NCBI GenBank assembly: GCA_963585895.1
Contig: OY757904.1
Coordinates: forward strand, 91,549,757 to 91,613,756
From: Sepioteuthis lessoniana
Taxonomy: Eukaryota > Mollusca > Cephalopoda > Myopsida > Loliginidae
DNA: 64,000 nt
Direction of reading: 5' to 3'
The notes beneath the pieces are model-generated. The model had not been told where the DNA came from. It worked only from the letters and a program-made list of their open reading frames with translations, and searched no databases. Made by a program: the position numbers and the translations under genes. Every line of letters starts with the position of its first letter. The stretch's first letter is position 1. Shown one piece after another: positions 1-11,449 of this stretch.

Positions 1-725
1 TGCTGAGAAAACTTAAAAAAGAAAGTGAATTACAATTAATAGTAACCCAAAATAACACCATGAAAACTAATTACTCAAGATAATAGTATAGGCTATGTAG
101 TGAGAGATATGAAACAGTAAAATACATAAATGAACACAGCAAACTGGCCCAAAAGAAATACAAAAGTAGGCATGACTTAGAGGGGAAAGGTGATCCACTA
201 GAAATAGTGCAAGCAACTTAACTACAAAAAAATATATTTGTGCACATACTAAAATCTGTCCTGGACAAAAACACACACAAAATTTTCTGGGATTTTGAAA
301 TAAAAATGGATTACCAATTCCTAATCAGACAACCACACCTAGTTGCCATAAACAAGAAGTAAATATGTCATCTAGTGAACATTACAGTAGATAATAGAGT
401 TAGAACAAAATAAAATAAAGGAAAGCGAAAACTGGATGAATACAAGGATCTTGTCAGAGAACTAAAAGGGTTGCGAAGCATGAAATGGATATTAATACCA
501 ATCATACTTAGAGCCCTTGAAATAATCCTCAAAAACCTGGAAAAAAATGGGAGAACTGGAAATCTGAAGAAGAATTGAAACTGTCCAGATCACAGCACTG
601 CTGAGATCAACTAGAATACTCAGAAAAGTCTTGGAGAGCTGAAAAGATTTGCTGTCACTCAGTGAAAGCCACCATTTAGTAATAGTATGAAAAACTTGCA
701 TGAAACAATAATAATAATAATAATA
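1..725 (+). mobile_element. LINE 3'-end fragment (non-LTR, decayed)
   Basis: Translation in shifting frames gives pieces of the C-terminal tail of a widespread invertebrate non-LTR retrotransposon: a repeated-Asn region followed by the 'LLRSTRILRKVLESWKDLL' stretch near 595-655. The copy ends in an (AAT)n run at about 703-727, as expected for a LINE 3' end. Many stops are present, so it is an old dead copy. A second copy of the same tail region lies on the minus strand at 2440-2740 and others at 28.9-31.9 kb. The family name (Jockey/CR1-like) is uncertain; homology to a LINE tail is fairly sure. Confidence 0.65.
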
Positions 726-727
726 AT

Positions 728-1720
728 TCATATCATTTAAAGTATTCAGAATATTGTCTTCATCTTTGTTATATTCACATCTCCATAAGAGATTATCAAT
801 TGGGATACAGGTGCATTCTTCCAGTGAGGGATCTGCAGCCAACTTATCCTGTACCACAGTTAGTGTCTCATCAGTGGGTATCCTCATAAACAGGCTTATT
901 ACTTCTAGACTCACCATCTGACATGAATAGGAGCATTACTGATTTTTTTTTATGAAGTGGATAATGTTCTTGACACATGATGTGGATTTACCTATTAGTG
1001 GGGTGACTATCTTCACAAGGAACTAGTTCAATGAATGACAAGCTGAACCCCTGTTGCTGACAATGGGTCTTAATGGAATACCATCCTTATGAATTTTAAG
1101 AAGGCCATATATGTGTAGTAGCTTGCTGTAATGTTGAGTTAGCGGTCTGCATTTCATTTATGGTATGAGATCTTTGTTCTTACTAAAGATCTGTGACAGC
1201 TTCTTTTCTATCTTCAAGGTTGAGTCCTTTTTTACTTCACAAGAGCCACTATTATCAATCAAGTCTGCCAATTCAGTGGAGTATTCCACCTTATACCCAG
1301 TAGTATCGCCTTTGTCTGCTGGGAGGATTACGATATTTTTATCAACCTGTAATGATCTGGCCAATCTTTCTTTGAGATATTTGATTTTGGAGGCTTTGAT
1401 TTCTCTCATACTTGTTTCACTTTCCATCTTAGCTTTAGGAATTTTTAAGCCTACCTCCTTGATTGGGGCTATTAAATCTAAGTCACTTCATGGTTATGGT
1501 GAAGTTGAGACCCTTATTAAGCACTGACTTCTCAGAGGTAGTTAGTTGACACTTACTGATATCAACAATGGCTTTCACTGGTGAATAATGAACTTTGTTT
1601 TTTGTACCTTGGGTTTTCATTGTTTCCAACTTCATAATTTGGCAAGACTTGACCTTTTGAAATACCTGCTTGTAAGATTTGTCTACATATTGTTGGATTC
1701 AGATTCTGTCTTTAATCAGT
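728..1720 (-). mobile_element. Penelope-like element RT fragment (decayed)
   Basis: Two minus-strand pieces read as the N-terminal half of a Penelope-like reverse transcriptase. At 1158-1427 the 'NIVILPADKGDTT' motif precedes a Tyr-containing stretch, which is the conserved entry to the PLE RT. At 728-917 'VSLEVISLFMRIPTDETL' matches the following RT segment. No C-terminal GIY-YIG endonuclease can be seen. The left edge meets the (AAT)n tail of the neighbouring LINE, so that LINE may have truncated this copy. The right edge is approximate. Confidence 0.65.
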
Positions 1721-2034
1721 GATATTCTTTCCAGGAATGAGGCAAGGGATTATTGTGTCTTCTATCTCAGACCAGCTCATGCCATACTCTATTGTGACTC
1801 TTTGTACTCAGCTGGAATTAACTGGTTGTTTAAATGTTAAACCTAGTGGAACTAGTTTGAGATGTTGGCATCTGTATCAGAATATAAGGTGGTTTGTCAT
1901 TTGTACCAATTTTTGATTTAGTCTTTCTAATTGTTTTTATTGATGTACTATACCAGTTCAGTACTGATTGCATATGTCTTTTTTAGACAAGGCTTGATAA
2001 TTTTTAGCATTTAGAGTAATTGGACTATTGTCTT

Positions 2035-2275
2035 CATTGTTATATGCCCAATGTTTCTTGTCAAACTCGGGAACCTACATGGAACTTTGAATCAAACCCT
2101 TTATTTAATTCGTGGGTTAGACTGTTCTAATTCCATTAATCCTAATCAGGTACAAGTGTTATGCTATTGTAAATATTCCTTGTTATTTTTACCTGTAGTT
2201 AAGATTGAACCTGCAAACTCCAGATGATTTCACTTAGAAGTTCATAAACCAAATGCCTATATCTGTTATGCCCCA
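2035..2275 (-). mobile_element. tRNA-derived SINE, family S1, decayed
   Basis: The reverse complement carries a tRNA-like head ending in a degraded B box (near 2205-2220, 'gttgcaggttc'-like in the better copies) and the body with the 'gggtttgattcaaagttcc' type stretch and 'ttgacaagaaac' near 2050-2110. The same body occurs at 36889-37145, 60465-60655 and 60750-61055, so this is a dispersed family and not a functional RNA gene. Edges are approximate. Confidence 0.6.
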
Positions 2276-2439
2276 TGTCCTGCAGGACAATTCAGAATTA
2301 ATTTTTGGTACTTACGAACCTTATGTTTTTATCAACACTACAAATTACAACTTATTACTATTAAGTAAGAATTTTTTACCCTAGCTCATATTGCAATTTT
2401 TTTAAATCTTTAGGTTTAGTACTATTCCCAGTGGATCAC

Positions 2440-2740
2440 TTTCCCATCTAGTTGTGCCTTGTCTTGTATCCCTTTTGTGCTAATTTGCTGCATTCACTTA
2501 TTATATGATTAACTGTCTCACCAGTGTCTCCACATAACCTATACTTGGTATTCTGTTGTCTATTATTGATTTTTGCCTTGATATAATTATTTTGTGCTGC
2601 TATTAAAAGAAATTCATTATCTTTCTTGAGATTTTCCTTTTTAGCCATATCCAAGTCATCTTGGGTGCAATCATGCCTGTTTGTCACTTTAAGTATATTA
2701 TTATTATTATTATAATTAATTTTAACTTGTTTCACGGACA
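2440..2740 (-). mobile_element. LINE tail fragment
   Basis: The minus-strand frame at 2448-2735 contains 'CRLCGDTGETVNHIISECSK', a Cys/His cluster with the spacing of the zinc-finger-like tail found after the RT of many non-LTR retrotransposons, preceded by 'LLIAAQNNYIKAKI'. It is the same family as 1-725, in opposite orientation. It is upstream-truncated and has no RT domain. An (AAT)-type run lies at 2697-2715. Confidence 0.7.
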
Positions 2741-3924
2741 GGATAGCAATAGAGTTTATTATAGCTGTTCCATCTACGATACCTAAAATCCCTGGTTTAG
2801 AGAAAACACCAAGTCACTCATGACATCAGAAAACAAAACACTGTACATACATCATGAGAGAACTTTTGTTACTAACATAAACTATTTTTCAAAAAGGATT
2901 AATTCTGCTGGACTTTCAGAAATAAATTCATAACCACAGGATAAAATACCTTATATTCAAATGTTCCTCTTCAAAGTATAATGAAGTATTTCATTGTTAC
3001 TTATATTTGATAAAGGAACTTCCTGTGTACAGAAACATTTCACTCGGCCCAGAAATGTGATAGTGGCCAACACTATATAAACACAGCAGGCAGTAACCAA
3101 AAGTCAAACTGGTGGTTGAGCTTAGCCCAGAGGAGAGGTAGGATCTGTTTTCCCTCCCAGTAGCATGGGGTCTGCATCCTCACCACCAAACCAAACTGCT
3201 GAATATGGAGTCTGCATCCTTACCACCAGCTGAAGCAAAAGACATGGAATCCAACCAATCACAGCCACAGAACCAGCACAGCCAACCAGACCAATCACAG
3301 CTGCCATCTCATTCAAACAGCTCTTCTCAGAGCTAACCTCAGAAAGTCTACCATCAACAGCTCTTCTAAGAGCTAACTTCAGAAAGTCTTCCGAGATCAC
3401 TTTTGGTCTCCTCACAACTTCTTCCTGGCAGATACCACGAGATGACAATGCACTGCTTGGACTAGCACCAATGCTTGAGGTTACATCGACACACACCCAG
3501 TTAGCCAAGGATTGAACAAACCGGGACATCAATTACACAGCTTCTGCACCCAGCATCTGCAACATCTAGTCCATGAGCAACCACACAACTTTGACTTGCA
3601 CCAACACTTCAAGGCCACACCAACACACACCAGGATAACCAAAGTACTGCACAACCAGGACATTGATCATCTAGCCTCTGCAACCAATGCATCCACATCA
3701 TTGACTGTCTCCAACAACATCTATAACCTGACCATACAGCTATACCTACAATCTACACCAAGCACAGAAACCATCCTTGCCTTCTAGACTTGCTGTTGAC
3801 ACAAACAGACAGCTGAGTCTAAGACCTTCTACAGCACAGACATTCAACACCCAACAGAGAATACACATACGTGATACAACAATCGCATTTCTACACTCAT
3901 ACTGTAACATACTCATATGCAGAT
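2741..3924. other. Non-coding stretch with a local internal duplication
   Basis: No convincing gene. At about 3318-3400 an 'agctcttct..agagctaac..cagaaagtct' unit occurs twice in tandem, and a 'gtctgcatcc..accacca' phrase recurs at 3170-3230. Open frames here lack recognisable domains and look like chance. The stretch may belong to the repeat that follows. Confidence 0.4.
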
Positions 3925-4400
3925 GCATGCAGAAACATATTCAACACAATAAAGACGAGCGGACACAGTTCTTTAGAAAAATATACCTCTCACTTTATTC
4001 AAAAGGGTTCGAAAGGGTTACAAAAGGTATTATCTGTGAAAGATGAGTTGGAGACTGAACAGAACTGCTACATATTGACCCCCACAACTCTTCTGGCTAC
4101 GGCAGCATTTCTTTCCTGTTCTCCTGGGCTGCTCAACCAGGGGCCTGGGGGCCCAGCCTCTGCTGGAACATGGTTCTCATTCCAGCAACTTCTCTCCAAC
4201 TGATCTGAACTTCCTGTCGCCGGGGTTATATAATAATTTGACACCCACCAACTTCTTGTGAGCATCACATTTGTACTCAATTCAACCCGTTGACAGTCAA
4301 GGTTATCCCCTGATCCCCTGATATCTTCGACCAGATGCACCTATTATTTACACAGGTGCATTTCTTCTTTTGACAGCTTGGCCTGGGTCAATATGTAACA
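3925..4400 (-). repeat. Solo-LTR-like repeat E, copy 1
   Basis: This block aligns with 30125-30810. Both share, read on the minus strand, a TG-starting end, a TATATAA box (near 4227-4233) and an AATAAA signal followed by 'gtgagaggtatat' near 3985-4000. Within it, 4066-4082 (tgctacatattgacccc) and 4384-4400 are near-perfect inverted copies (15 of 17). No primer-binding site or coding region adjoins, so a solo LTR of an old retroelement is the best reading; a foldback element is the alternative. Confidence 0.5.
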
Positions 4401-5531
4401 ATACACCTTTTATGTACAATTTGCTCAATAAAACCAAACCTCTGTCAATCACAACACAAAACATATAACTGTCTGTGGAATCAACAAACATATACTGGTC
4501 CCACAACAAGTTAACATGTACAATGGCCAGTGAGGTTTGTTCATTGTAAATTGAACAGAGAATTGCTTTATTCTCTACATTCAATTTTTTCTAAGTATAT
4601 TGCTCAAATAAAAGCATTGCTCTGAAGTGCAGGTTTCATTGGGTTATGATTGTACACGTACAAACATGAGAATTTTCTAGGTATATAATTTTATTCCAAT
4701 TACATTGCATTCATTGACAAAAACAGGATTTAACCTTTCAAATTATCTAGTCATGCAAGTCTGATATAAAAAAATTAATTGAAACTTAGTCTGGAAACCA
4801 AATATCCACTTCAGAGAGCATCTCTCCCATTGTTTTAAGAGGGATAGGCCTCTGGGTCAAGAATAAAAAATGGTACATAGCTAAAGACCAAAGGAATTGG
4901 AAAACAACAAACAATTCAAACTATTGTGACATATCACAGAGAAATAAGCAACAAAATATTATTAAAAGCATCCCTGTATGTACGGCCATATTGTTAACAT
5001 GTATTCTTCCAAATGAGATAGTAACATGCACTTCTAAGATAGCCAAGATTTTTTTTTTAGTTCAATATGAAGTCAACCGAGTTGGTATGAGCATTAATAA
5101 ACAACAAAGTAAGGAAGAGTTGCTTGATAATTGTCAGTTTTATGTACAATATGATACAACAGGAAAATCAACATGATGTTGATTGTGGTATCTATGTGAT
5201 GTAAGCACATACGTCACCGCATTCTAGCTCCTCCTCTCTTCAGACACATATGAACAGAATCATGTGCCGTATAGATTATCCACACTGACACGAGTACTGA
5301 CTTACGTGTCACATTAATTGATTACTATGGTGCCAGCAAATAATCCAGATTGTTATTATTAACAACGAACCTTTAAAGGAAGTGATTAGTAAAATAGACG
5401 TAAATGGAAAAAATTAGTCATATAGCTTCACAATTTTAAATTAAAAATTCATTTTTATATTGTTTTGAAACTTTACGAGTAAAATATGAAAACAATTTAG
5501 ATTTGACAGATAAAACTGAAGGTTTCCTTAC
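4401..5531. other. Probable intron, no exon seen
   Basis: AT-rich DNA immediately downstream, in minus-strand sense, of the PUB-domain exon. It would be the start of that gene's first intron. I found no second PNGase exon in it on the minus strand; short open frames here have no family signature. Confidence 0.45.
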
Positions 5532-5756
5532 CTCTTGAAATCCCATTGCGAGTAAACAATTGAATGCTCCATCAACAGGTAATATCTTGTTCTGCATAAC
5601 TTTGCTGCTTATCCTCAATCGACGATACTTGAGCTCATTTGGTTGAGTCACGATGTTTGTGCAAATTCTTAATAAAACCTTATATGTGGCTTGAGCCTCT
5701 TCATGAGGACAATTACTGATCAGGTCTAAGAATTCATATTTTCCACGTTGAGACAT
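5532..5756 (-). CDS. NGLY1: First coding exon of a PUB-domain protein, probably peptide:N-glycanase
   Basis: The exon encodes 75 residues, starting at the ATG at 5754-5756 (A at -3) and ending at 5532 before a GTAAGG donor, phase 0. An upstream in-frame GTG at 5769-5771 is not a plausible start. The peptide is nearly all PUB domain: a helical N-terminus, then 'ELKYRRLRIS' and 'ILPVDGAFNCLLAMGF', which match the conserved 'EKYRSIRI' and 'LLPVRGAVECLFEMGF' blocks of NGLY1. The exon ends just after 'GFQE', close to where I recall the first vertebrate NGLY1 exon ending. PNGase removes N-glycans from misfolded glycoproteins in the cytosol, and its PUB domain binds p97/VCP. Other PUB proteins (UBXN6, HOIP) fit less well at the LPV-GA block. 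Later exons are not in view. Confidence 0.75.
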
Positions 5757-6931
5757 TGTCTTTTTGAACACTTTCAGTCAGCGATTTTCTTAAATGAATT
5801 TACGAATAAAAACAAAACATTCAACATTAGCATCCAATAAACTGTTATAGTCTTCAAAGTGAAGCATACAATTTGTGGTTTCTTTTTGATAAAGGGAACA
5901 AACTCTTACGGTGTAACCGTTGGGGAAGCAACTCTATTATAACAATATAAAAATAAAACCGATTTTAGAGACAGAAAGAGTGTATTATTCTAATCTCACA
6001 AGTGAATCGGGTATATAAAGGTTTACCTTAAAGGTTTACATTTGAAATCTTACGCTACAACTTTAGGTATCTATTAACAACAAAAACATCGGGACAAAAA
6101 AAAGACATATTTCCCCCAGGGAACAACTAAATATGGTAGCTGCTGAAAAAAGTTGAAAAAAATTAAATTAAAAAAGAAATACATTTTATTTATTCATTTT
6201 TGCTAAAGTCATAACTTGAAATAAATTATCTAATTTATGTTAAATTAAAAATTAAAAAAAAAAAGGTTTCATAAAAAAGTAATAACAACGCTAATAATTA
6301 CATCTTTCACTTTCATTTGCAGTCATCTTAAAAGCTGGATGATGAAAGAAGTGACTTTTTAATTCTATATTTTTTTAGTGTAAAACTTGTTGTGTAGTAT
6401 TGTAGTGTCCTGTCGAGGATGATCAAAGTGTCACTACTGGCATTTCTACTTTGATCAAAGTGTGATTGTCGCGCTATTGGGTTGTTCCGTTTAGTCCTCA
6501 GCCAAATCGTTTTTAGGTGGGACAAAGAAAAGAAAAACAAAGCATATTTTGAATTTACCTTCGTTGGAAGGTAAATAAATCCTAGAATCAGAATGTAGCA
6601 TCCTGTGAACGCCTGAGAAAATCGTTTGTTTTTTTTAATGTTTGATTAAAATAATTATCTATATTATTCGTTTGTTTTTGTTTTTTTATTATTAATAAAG
6701 TATCAAATGTTATGCTCTTTAAATGCTTTAAGTAGCATATTTTATATATATAATAGCTTTTAAAATAACTTGGATTTTAAATAACTTGGATTTGCATGAC
6801 TACAGATTCTACACAGAAAAAAATTGGCAAAGCTATGAAGCAATACTTTGATGTGTGTAAAAAAAGCGAGGAGGGGAATAGAAATATTACTGGTTGAAGC
6901 ACTGGTTCATTCTGTGTGGTGGGCGGGGACT
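5757..6931 (-). promoter_or_regulatory. 5' UTR and likely promoter zone of the PUB-domain gene, then featureless AT-rich DNA
   Basis: The sequence just upstream of the ATG must contain the 5' UTR and core promoter if the exon call is right. I see no convincing TATA box or other promoter element at a typical distance, and the rest up to 6931 is AT-rich, with several homopolymer runs and no gene. The promoter assignment is inference from position only. Confidence 0.3.
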
Positions 6932-8170
6932 TGTTGCGGAGCCGATAAGCATGTCGACCCCGCAAATGAATTAAGTTTAATGCGTGTGAGTAAGTGACAG
7001 CCAAAGACAATGAAAGAACAAAGGCGAGGTAACAAATATAACAAATGACAATTTATTGTCAGATCTACAAACGTGTGTAAAGTCCGTGATGGTCGAATAT
7101 GGTCTTCAGCTAGAATGGCAACGTTGATAGCTGGTATAGTTGAGACGTAGATGAGCGCGGTTTGATGTTAGTTGGAGGTAGCTGGCATCGGGCGAGTCGT
7201 AGAATGCAGCTGGATGATCGTAATTGAAAGCTGATGTCGGACGAGTTGTAGAATGCAGCAGGATGATCATAGTTGAAAGCAGAGGTCGGACGAGTCGTAG
7301 AATGCAGCTGGATGATCGTAGTTGAAAGCTGAGGTCGGACGAGTCGTATAATGCAGCTGGATGATTGTAGTTGAAAGCTGAGGTCGGGCGAGTCGTAGAA
7401 TGCAGCAGGATGATCATCGTAGGAAGCTGGTGTCGGTCGTAGTTGGTAGATCGATATTCCCGGTTATGACGGTATGTTGAGTTAACCGAGGGTGTGTCGA
7501 TCCGGTTGCTGGCTCGTACAGCGGGTCGTACGTGAGCCAGGTGTTGCAGTGGTAGGACAGTCCGTAACAGCGAGTCGTACGTGGACTGCGTGGTACCTTG
7601 CAGGGGTGTCGAGGTCGAGTTCGGTTATGGCAGCTTGGTCGTGTAGTGTCGAGCGAGCTAGTGACTAATACTGAGCCGTGTCTTAGTGTTACAGACCAAG
7701 TGAAAGGTCGGAGAGACCGTGGTAAAGGTTTGCCAGGCCTTAGTACAGACGAGATCGAACAAACGAGTCGAGAAAAGCTAGGGCTTTGTCGTGCCCCCTA
7801 GCCGTGCGGACGGAACGAGACGATAGCTGAGGCTTTGCCGTGTCAAAGCCGTGTGGACGATAGCTATGGCTGGGTCGCGCCAAAAGCCGTGCGGACGTAT
7901 CGGACGGGAGCGAAAACTTTGCCGTGTCAAAGCCGTGCGGACGATATCGGGCGCTAGCTAAGGCTTTGTCGTGCTGAAGCTGTACGGACGGTCGGACGAT
8001 AGCGAAGGCTTTGCCGTGTCAAAGCCGTACGGACATATCGGACGGGAGCTAAGGCTGAGCCACGCCGAAGCTCTGCACAAACGAACAGACAGGCCAGGAA
8101 GGCCGAGGCTAAGATTGGCGTTATCTTAGCGCTCCGTAGATAGTGAAGCGGTAGCTAAAGGCTGAGCCGT
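6932..8170 (-). repeat. 3' LTR-like end of Gypsy element A
   Basis: The end at 6932 begins TGTTGCGGAGCC in plus sense, so the minus-strand LTR ends in CAACA. The first 170 bp match 20868-21040 closely, and both copies break from similarity exactly at this TG, which marks an element end. An AATAAA lies in minus sense near 7050. A 49-bp tandem array (7193-7437) and looser 'gccgtgcggacg' repeats (7795-8170) fill the U3-side part. It abuts the pol stop at 8190, so it sits where a 3' LTR should. The upper boundary is uncertain. Confidence 0.6.
7193..7437. repeat. 49-bp tandem repeat, about five units
   Basis: The phrase 'cgagtcgtagaatgcagc' or a close variant starts at 7193, 7242, 7291, 7340 and 7389, a period of exactly 49 bp. 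Units differ by a few substitutions. Because 49 is not a multiple of three, the minus-strand open frame through it cycles through frames and is unlikely to be selected as protein. Confidence 0.9.
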
Positions 8171-8189
8171 GCCATTAGCACTGCGCAGC

Positions 8190-11100
8190 TTATCGGACAA
8201 GCGGAAACGAGCGAGGGTTAAGACCGGCTGGTCTTAGAAAGGCTCTTTTCACCCTGTCAATAGATACAGTTTCTTTTTTGCCATTAATGTCAAGGGTGAA
8301 AAGTTTGTCAGTGCGTGAAAGCACGCGGTAAGGGCCAGTGTAAGGTGGAGTGAGAGGGGCTTTGACAGCGTCCTTTCTTAGAAAAACGTGAGTCCATGAG
8401 GAAATATCTTTGGGGACTGATGGTTGGATTGTCTGTTCTCTTGGTTGCATTGGTGGGAGATTACCAAAATAACATTGCAGTCTATTTACATATAAAGCTG
8501 GATCTGTTCCCGTTAGATCTATAGGGTTCAGCATCTGACCTGGTAATGCTAGCGGTACTCCATAGACAAGTTCTGCTGGAAAGTATCCGAGGTCCTCTTT
8601 GATAGCTGCACGACAGCCAAGAAGGACAACAGGTACATATTCGCTCCATCGCTGTTGGTCAGGATAGGAGCGCAATGCGGCCTTCAATTGGCGATGGAAG
8701 CGTTCTATCATCCCGTTAGAAGCAGGGTGGTAGCTCGTAGTTCGTATGCGCTTGATCCCTAAAATCCTGGAAAGTTCCTGGAATAGGTGGGATTCAAACT
8801 GTCTGCCACGGTCAGTGGTAATTGTTGTTGGAACTCCGTAACGCATTATCCAGCCTGATATAAGGGCTTGCGCTACGGATTCAGCTGAAACGTCCTTTAA
8901 GGGAATAGCTTCAGGCCATCGTGTAAAACGGTCTATACAGGTCAGGAGGTAAGTAAATCCTTGACTGACCGGCCATGGTCCAACCAGATCTATATGGATA
9001 TGGCTGAACCGAGCGTCTGGGGTGCTGAATGTCCCGAGCGGTGCACGGATATGTGTGTGCACCTTTGATTTTTGGCAGGATATGCAAGAACGTGTCCAGG
9101 CAGTGATATCACGCCTCATGTTTGGCCAGAAAAATCTAGCTGAAATCAGCTTCACTGTGGCTTTGGGTCCGGGGTGTGCCAATTGGTGTAGGGTGTCAAA
9201 AACAACCCTACGATGAGTCATCGGAACAAGAGGTCGAGGTGCGTCTGTTGAGGTGTCACAGATAATCTGCGTGTCCGCAGAGGGCACTGGCAGGTATGCG
9301 AACTTGCAAGTTGCAAATTCAGGTGACGATAGATCCAAGGTGTCCAGACGTGGCTGGTCTAAGGCCATCTGCCGTAAGTCGATATCCGAAGGTGAGAAAA
9401 GTGAATTAATTGGAAGGCGAGACAAGGCGTCTGCCGCAGCATTCTTTTCACCAGAGATATGTCGGATATCGTTTGTAAACTGCGAAACAAAATCCAAGTG
9501 GCGAGTTTCGCGAGGAGAATACTTGTCCGGCTTTGAGCGCAACGCGAAAGTAAGCGGACGGTGATCGGTGTAGATCACAAATTGCCTGCCCTCTAGTGAA
9601 TGCTGAAAGTGTTTCACTGCGAGGTACATTGCCAGGAGTTCACGGCCAAACGTGCTGTAACGTTGTTCTGCCGGTTTCAGCTGTCTCGAAAAATAAGCGA
9701 GAGGTTGTAGCTGTTGTTGGTATTGCTGTTGCAAAACTGCACCTACAGCTGTGCCTGATGCATCAACGACCAATGAGAACTGGGCGTCGGGTACAGGATG
9801 TGCAAGTAGCGATGTTGTTGCTAATTTCTGCTTCACTTCGTTAAAGGCTTTTAACTGTATGTCATTCAACGAAATCTGCTCATTTTTCTTTTTCCTGTTA
9901 CGTAACAGGTCAGACAGAGGAGACAGGAGATCCGCACAATGTGGGATGAAACGTCTGTAATAGTTAAGCAGACCGAGGAAGTGCCTTAGTTGGCGGAGTG
10001 AAGTGGGTGGTTGGAGGTCTTGTAGGGCCTTCACTTTTTCAGGTAAGGGAGATATCCCTTCAGGGCTGATAATGTGTCCCAAGAAAGTTAGCGACGAAGC
10101 ACCGAAAACACATTTACCAGGGTTAATCCTCACCTGGTACTTTTGAAACCGTTCGAACAGTAGGCGGAGGTGAGTAACATGTTCCTCAGGTGAGGCACTT
10201 GCTACGAGTATATCGTCTATATAATTATAGACGAAGTCCAAATCACGCACTACTTCGTCCATGAAGCGTTGGAAGGTACTAGCCGCGTTTCGCAAACCGA
10301 AAGGCATAGTTAAGAATTCAAACGCTCCAAATGGAGTTGTTACAGCAGTTTTTGGTATGTCGGCTGGGTTCACTGGTATCTGATGGTAAGCCTTAACGAG
10401 ATCTAGTTTGGAGAAGATCTTACAACCATGCAGAGATGAAGCGAAGTCTTGTATATGTGGGATTGGGTAACGATCAGGTACCGTAATGGCATTTAGTCGT
10501 CGATAGTCCCCAGTCGGACGCCAATCTCCAGAACGCTTTGGAACCATATGCAAAGGGGAAGCCCAAGGACTGGACGAGGGGCGTATAATTCCCAGCTGCA
10601 GCATATGGTTAAATTCTGCCTTCGCCGCCTTTAGTTTATCAGCAGGGAGGCGGTGAGGGCGTGAGAACACCGGAGCACCTGTGGTTTCAATGTGGTGTGT
10701 CGTTTCGTGAGTGGATTTGCTCACAACAAAATTTAAGTTAGTTAACTCTGGGTAAGAGCGTAATAACATTTGGTATGGGTCGTCTGTGGCGGCAATGAAA
10801 AATACCGGGCTGATGGGTGAGGTATTTGCCTTATAACCTGTGACGGAAAGTTCCGTATTGCCGTCAATAAGTCGTCTTTTGCGCATGTCCACCAAGAGGT
10901 TGAAGTGGTGCAGAAAGTCCGAGCCTAGAATGGGATATGGTAAATCAGCTACAGTAAAAATCCATGTAAAGTCTCTCCGTAATTCCAAGTCCAGAGAACG
11001 AGAAATTTGACCGTACGTGGGAATAAGGGAGTGATTTACCGCTTGCAGTGTGATGGGCGACACTGGCGGCTTCTCAGTGAGGAGTTTCAGAGGCCAGATA

Positions 11101-11258
11101 CTGCAAGCTGCTCCTGTGTCAACCAAACAACGTGCTTGGGACCTGAAGTCAGTGATAAAATAGGCACGGTTGTTGTATAAATCTTGTGGAGAGTGTGCCG
11201 TACTCAGCTCTCCAGATTTAAGTTTCCCTGGTTTGAAAACGAGCAGGGCATTTTGCAC
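8190..11258 (-). mobile_element. Gypsy (Metaviridae) element A, pol region, one long frame
   Basis: A 1022-codon frame holds the pol domains in the usual Ty3/Gypsy order. Aspartic protease is near residues 40-110 ([13 protein letters not shown]). Reverse transcriptase runs about 200-420, with [19 protein letters not shown] and YIDDILVA. RNase H is about 490-620 ([20 protein letters not shown]). Integrase starts near 680 with an H2C2 zinc-binding module (CISCQK), followed by the catalytic core ([26 protein letters not shown]). Pol overlaps the end of the gag remnant by about 55 nt in another frame, the arrangement this family uses for frameshift read-through. Pol reads as whole, but the element overall is incomplete: most of gag is absent and the two flanking LTRs are of different families. 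A young fossil is the fair description. Confidence 0.92.
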
Positions 11259-11449
11259 CTCCGAGCCTTAGCGCCAAAATGACTGTGATAATAACATAGT
11301 CCAGGTTTGCTTGAGAGGCGGCGGTGGCGAGGGGATGGCGAACGACTTTTGTATTGACGTCTAGGCGGTTGTGATTTGACTACGGCCAATTTACTTACTT
11401 CATTGGTAAGCCGCATCAAAGCTTCGAGTATGGCCACTGTAGTGTCCAT
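11204..11449 (-). mobile_element. Gypsy element A, gag C-terminal remnant
   Basis: This 81-residue frame has an Arg/Ser-rich stretch followed by a Cys/His cluster ([19 protein letters not shown]), typical of the gag C-terminus in this Gypsy lineage, where a variant zinc cluster ends gag just before pol. The matrix and capsid parts of gag are not seen upstream. It overlaps the start of pol, as usual for the family. Confidence 0.7.

Noticed and set aside
3122-3532. A 136-codon minus-strand frame
   Set aside because: It runs through a locally duplicated non-coding segment next to repeat E and has no recognisable domain.
7106-7417. A 103-codon minus-strand frame with internal repeats
   Set aside because: It is the 49-bp tandem array read through; the period is not a multiple of three and no start context or domain supports a protein.
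9022-9960. Several plus-strand frames opposite pol
   Set aside because: They are antisense to the Gypsy pol frame, which explains the open reading.
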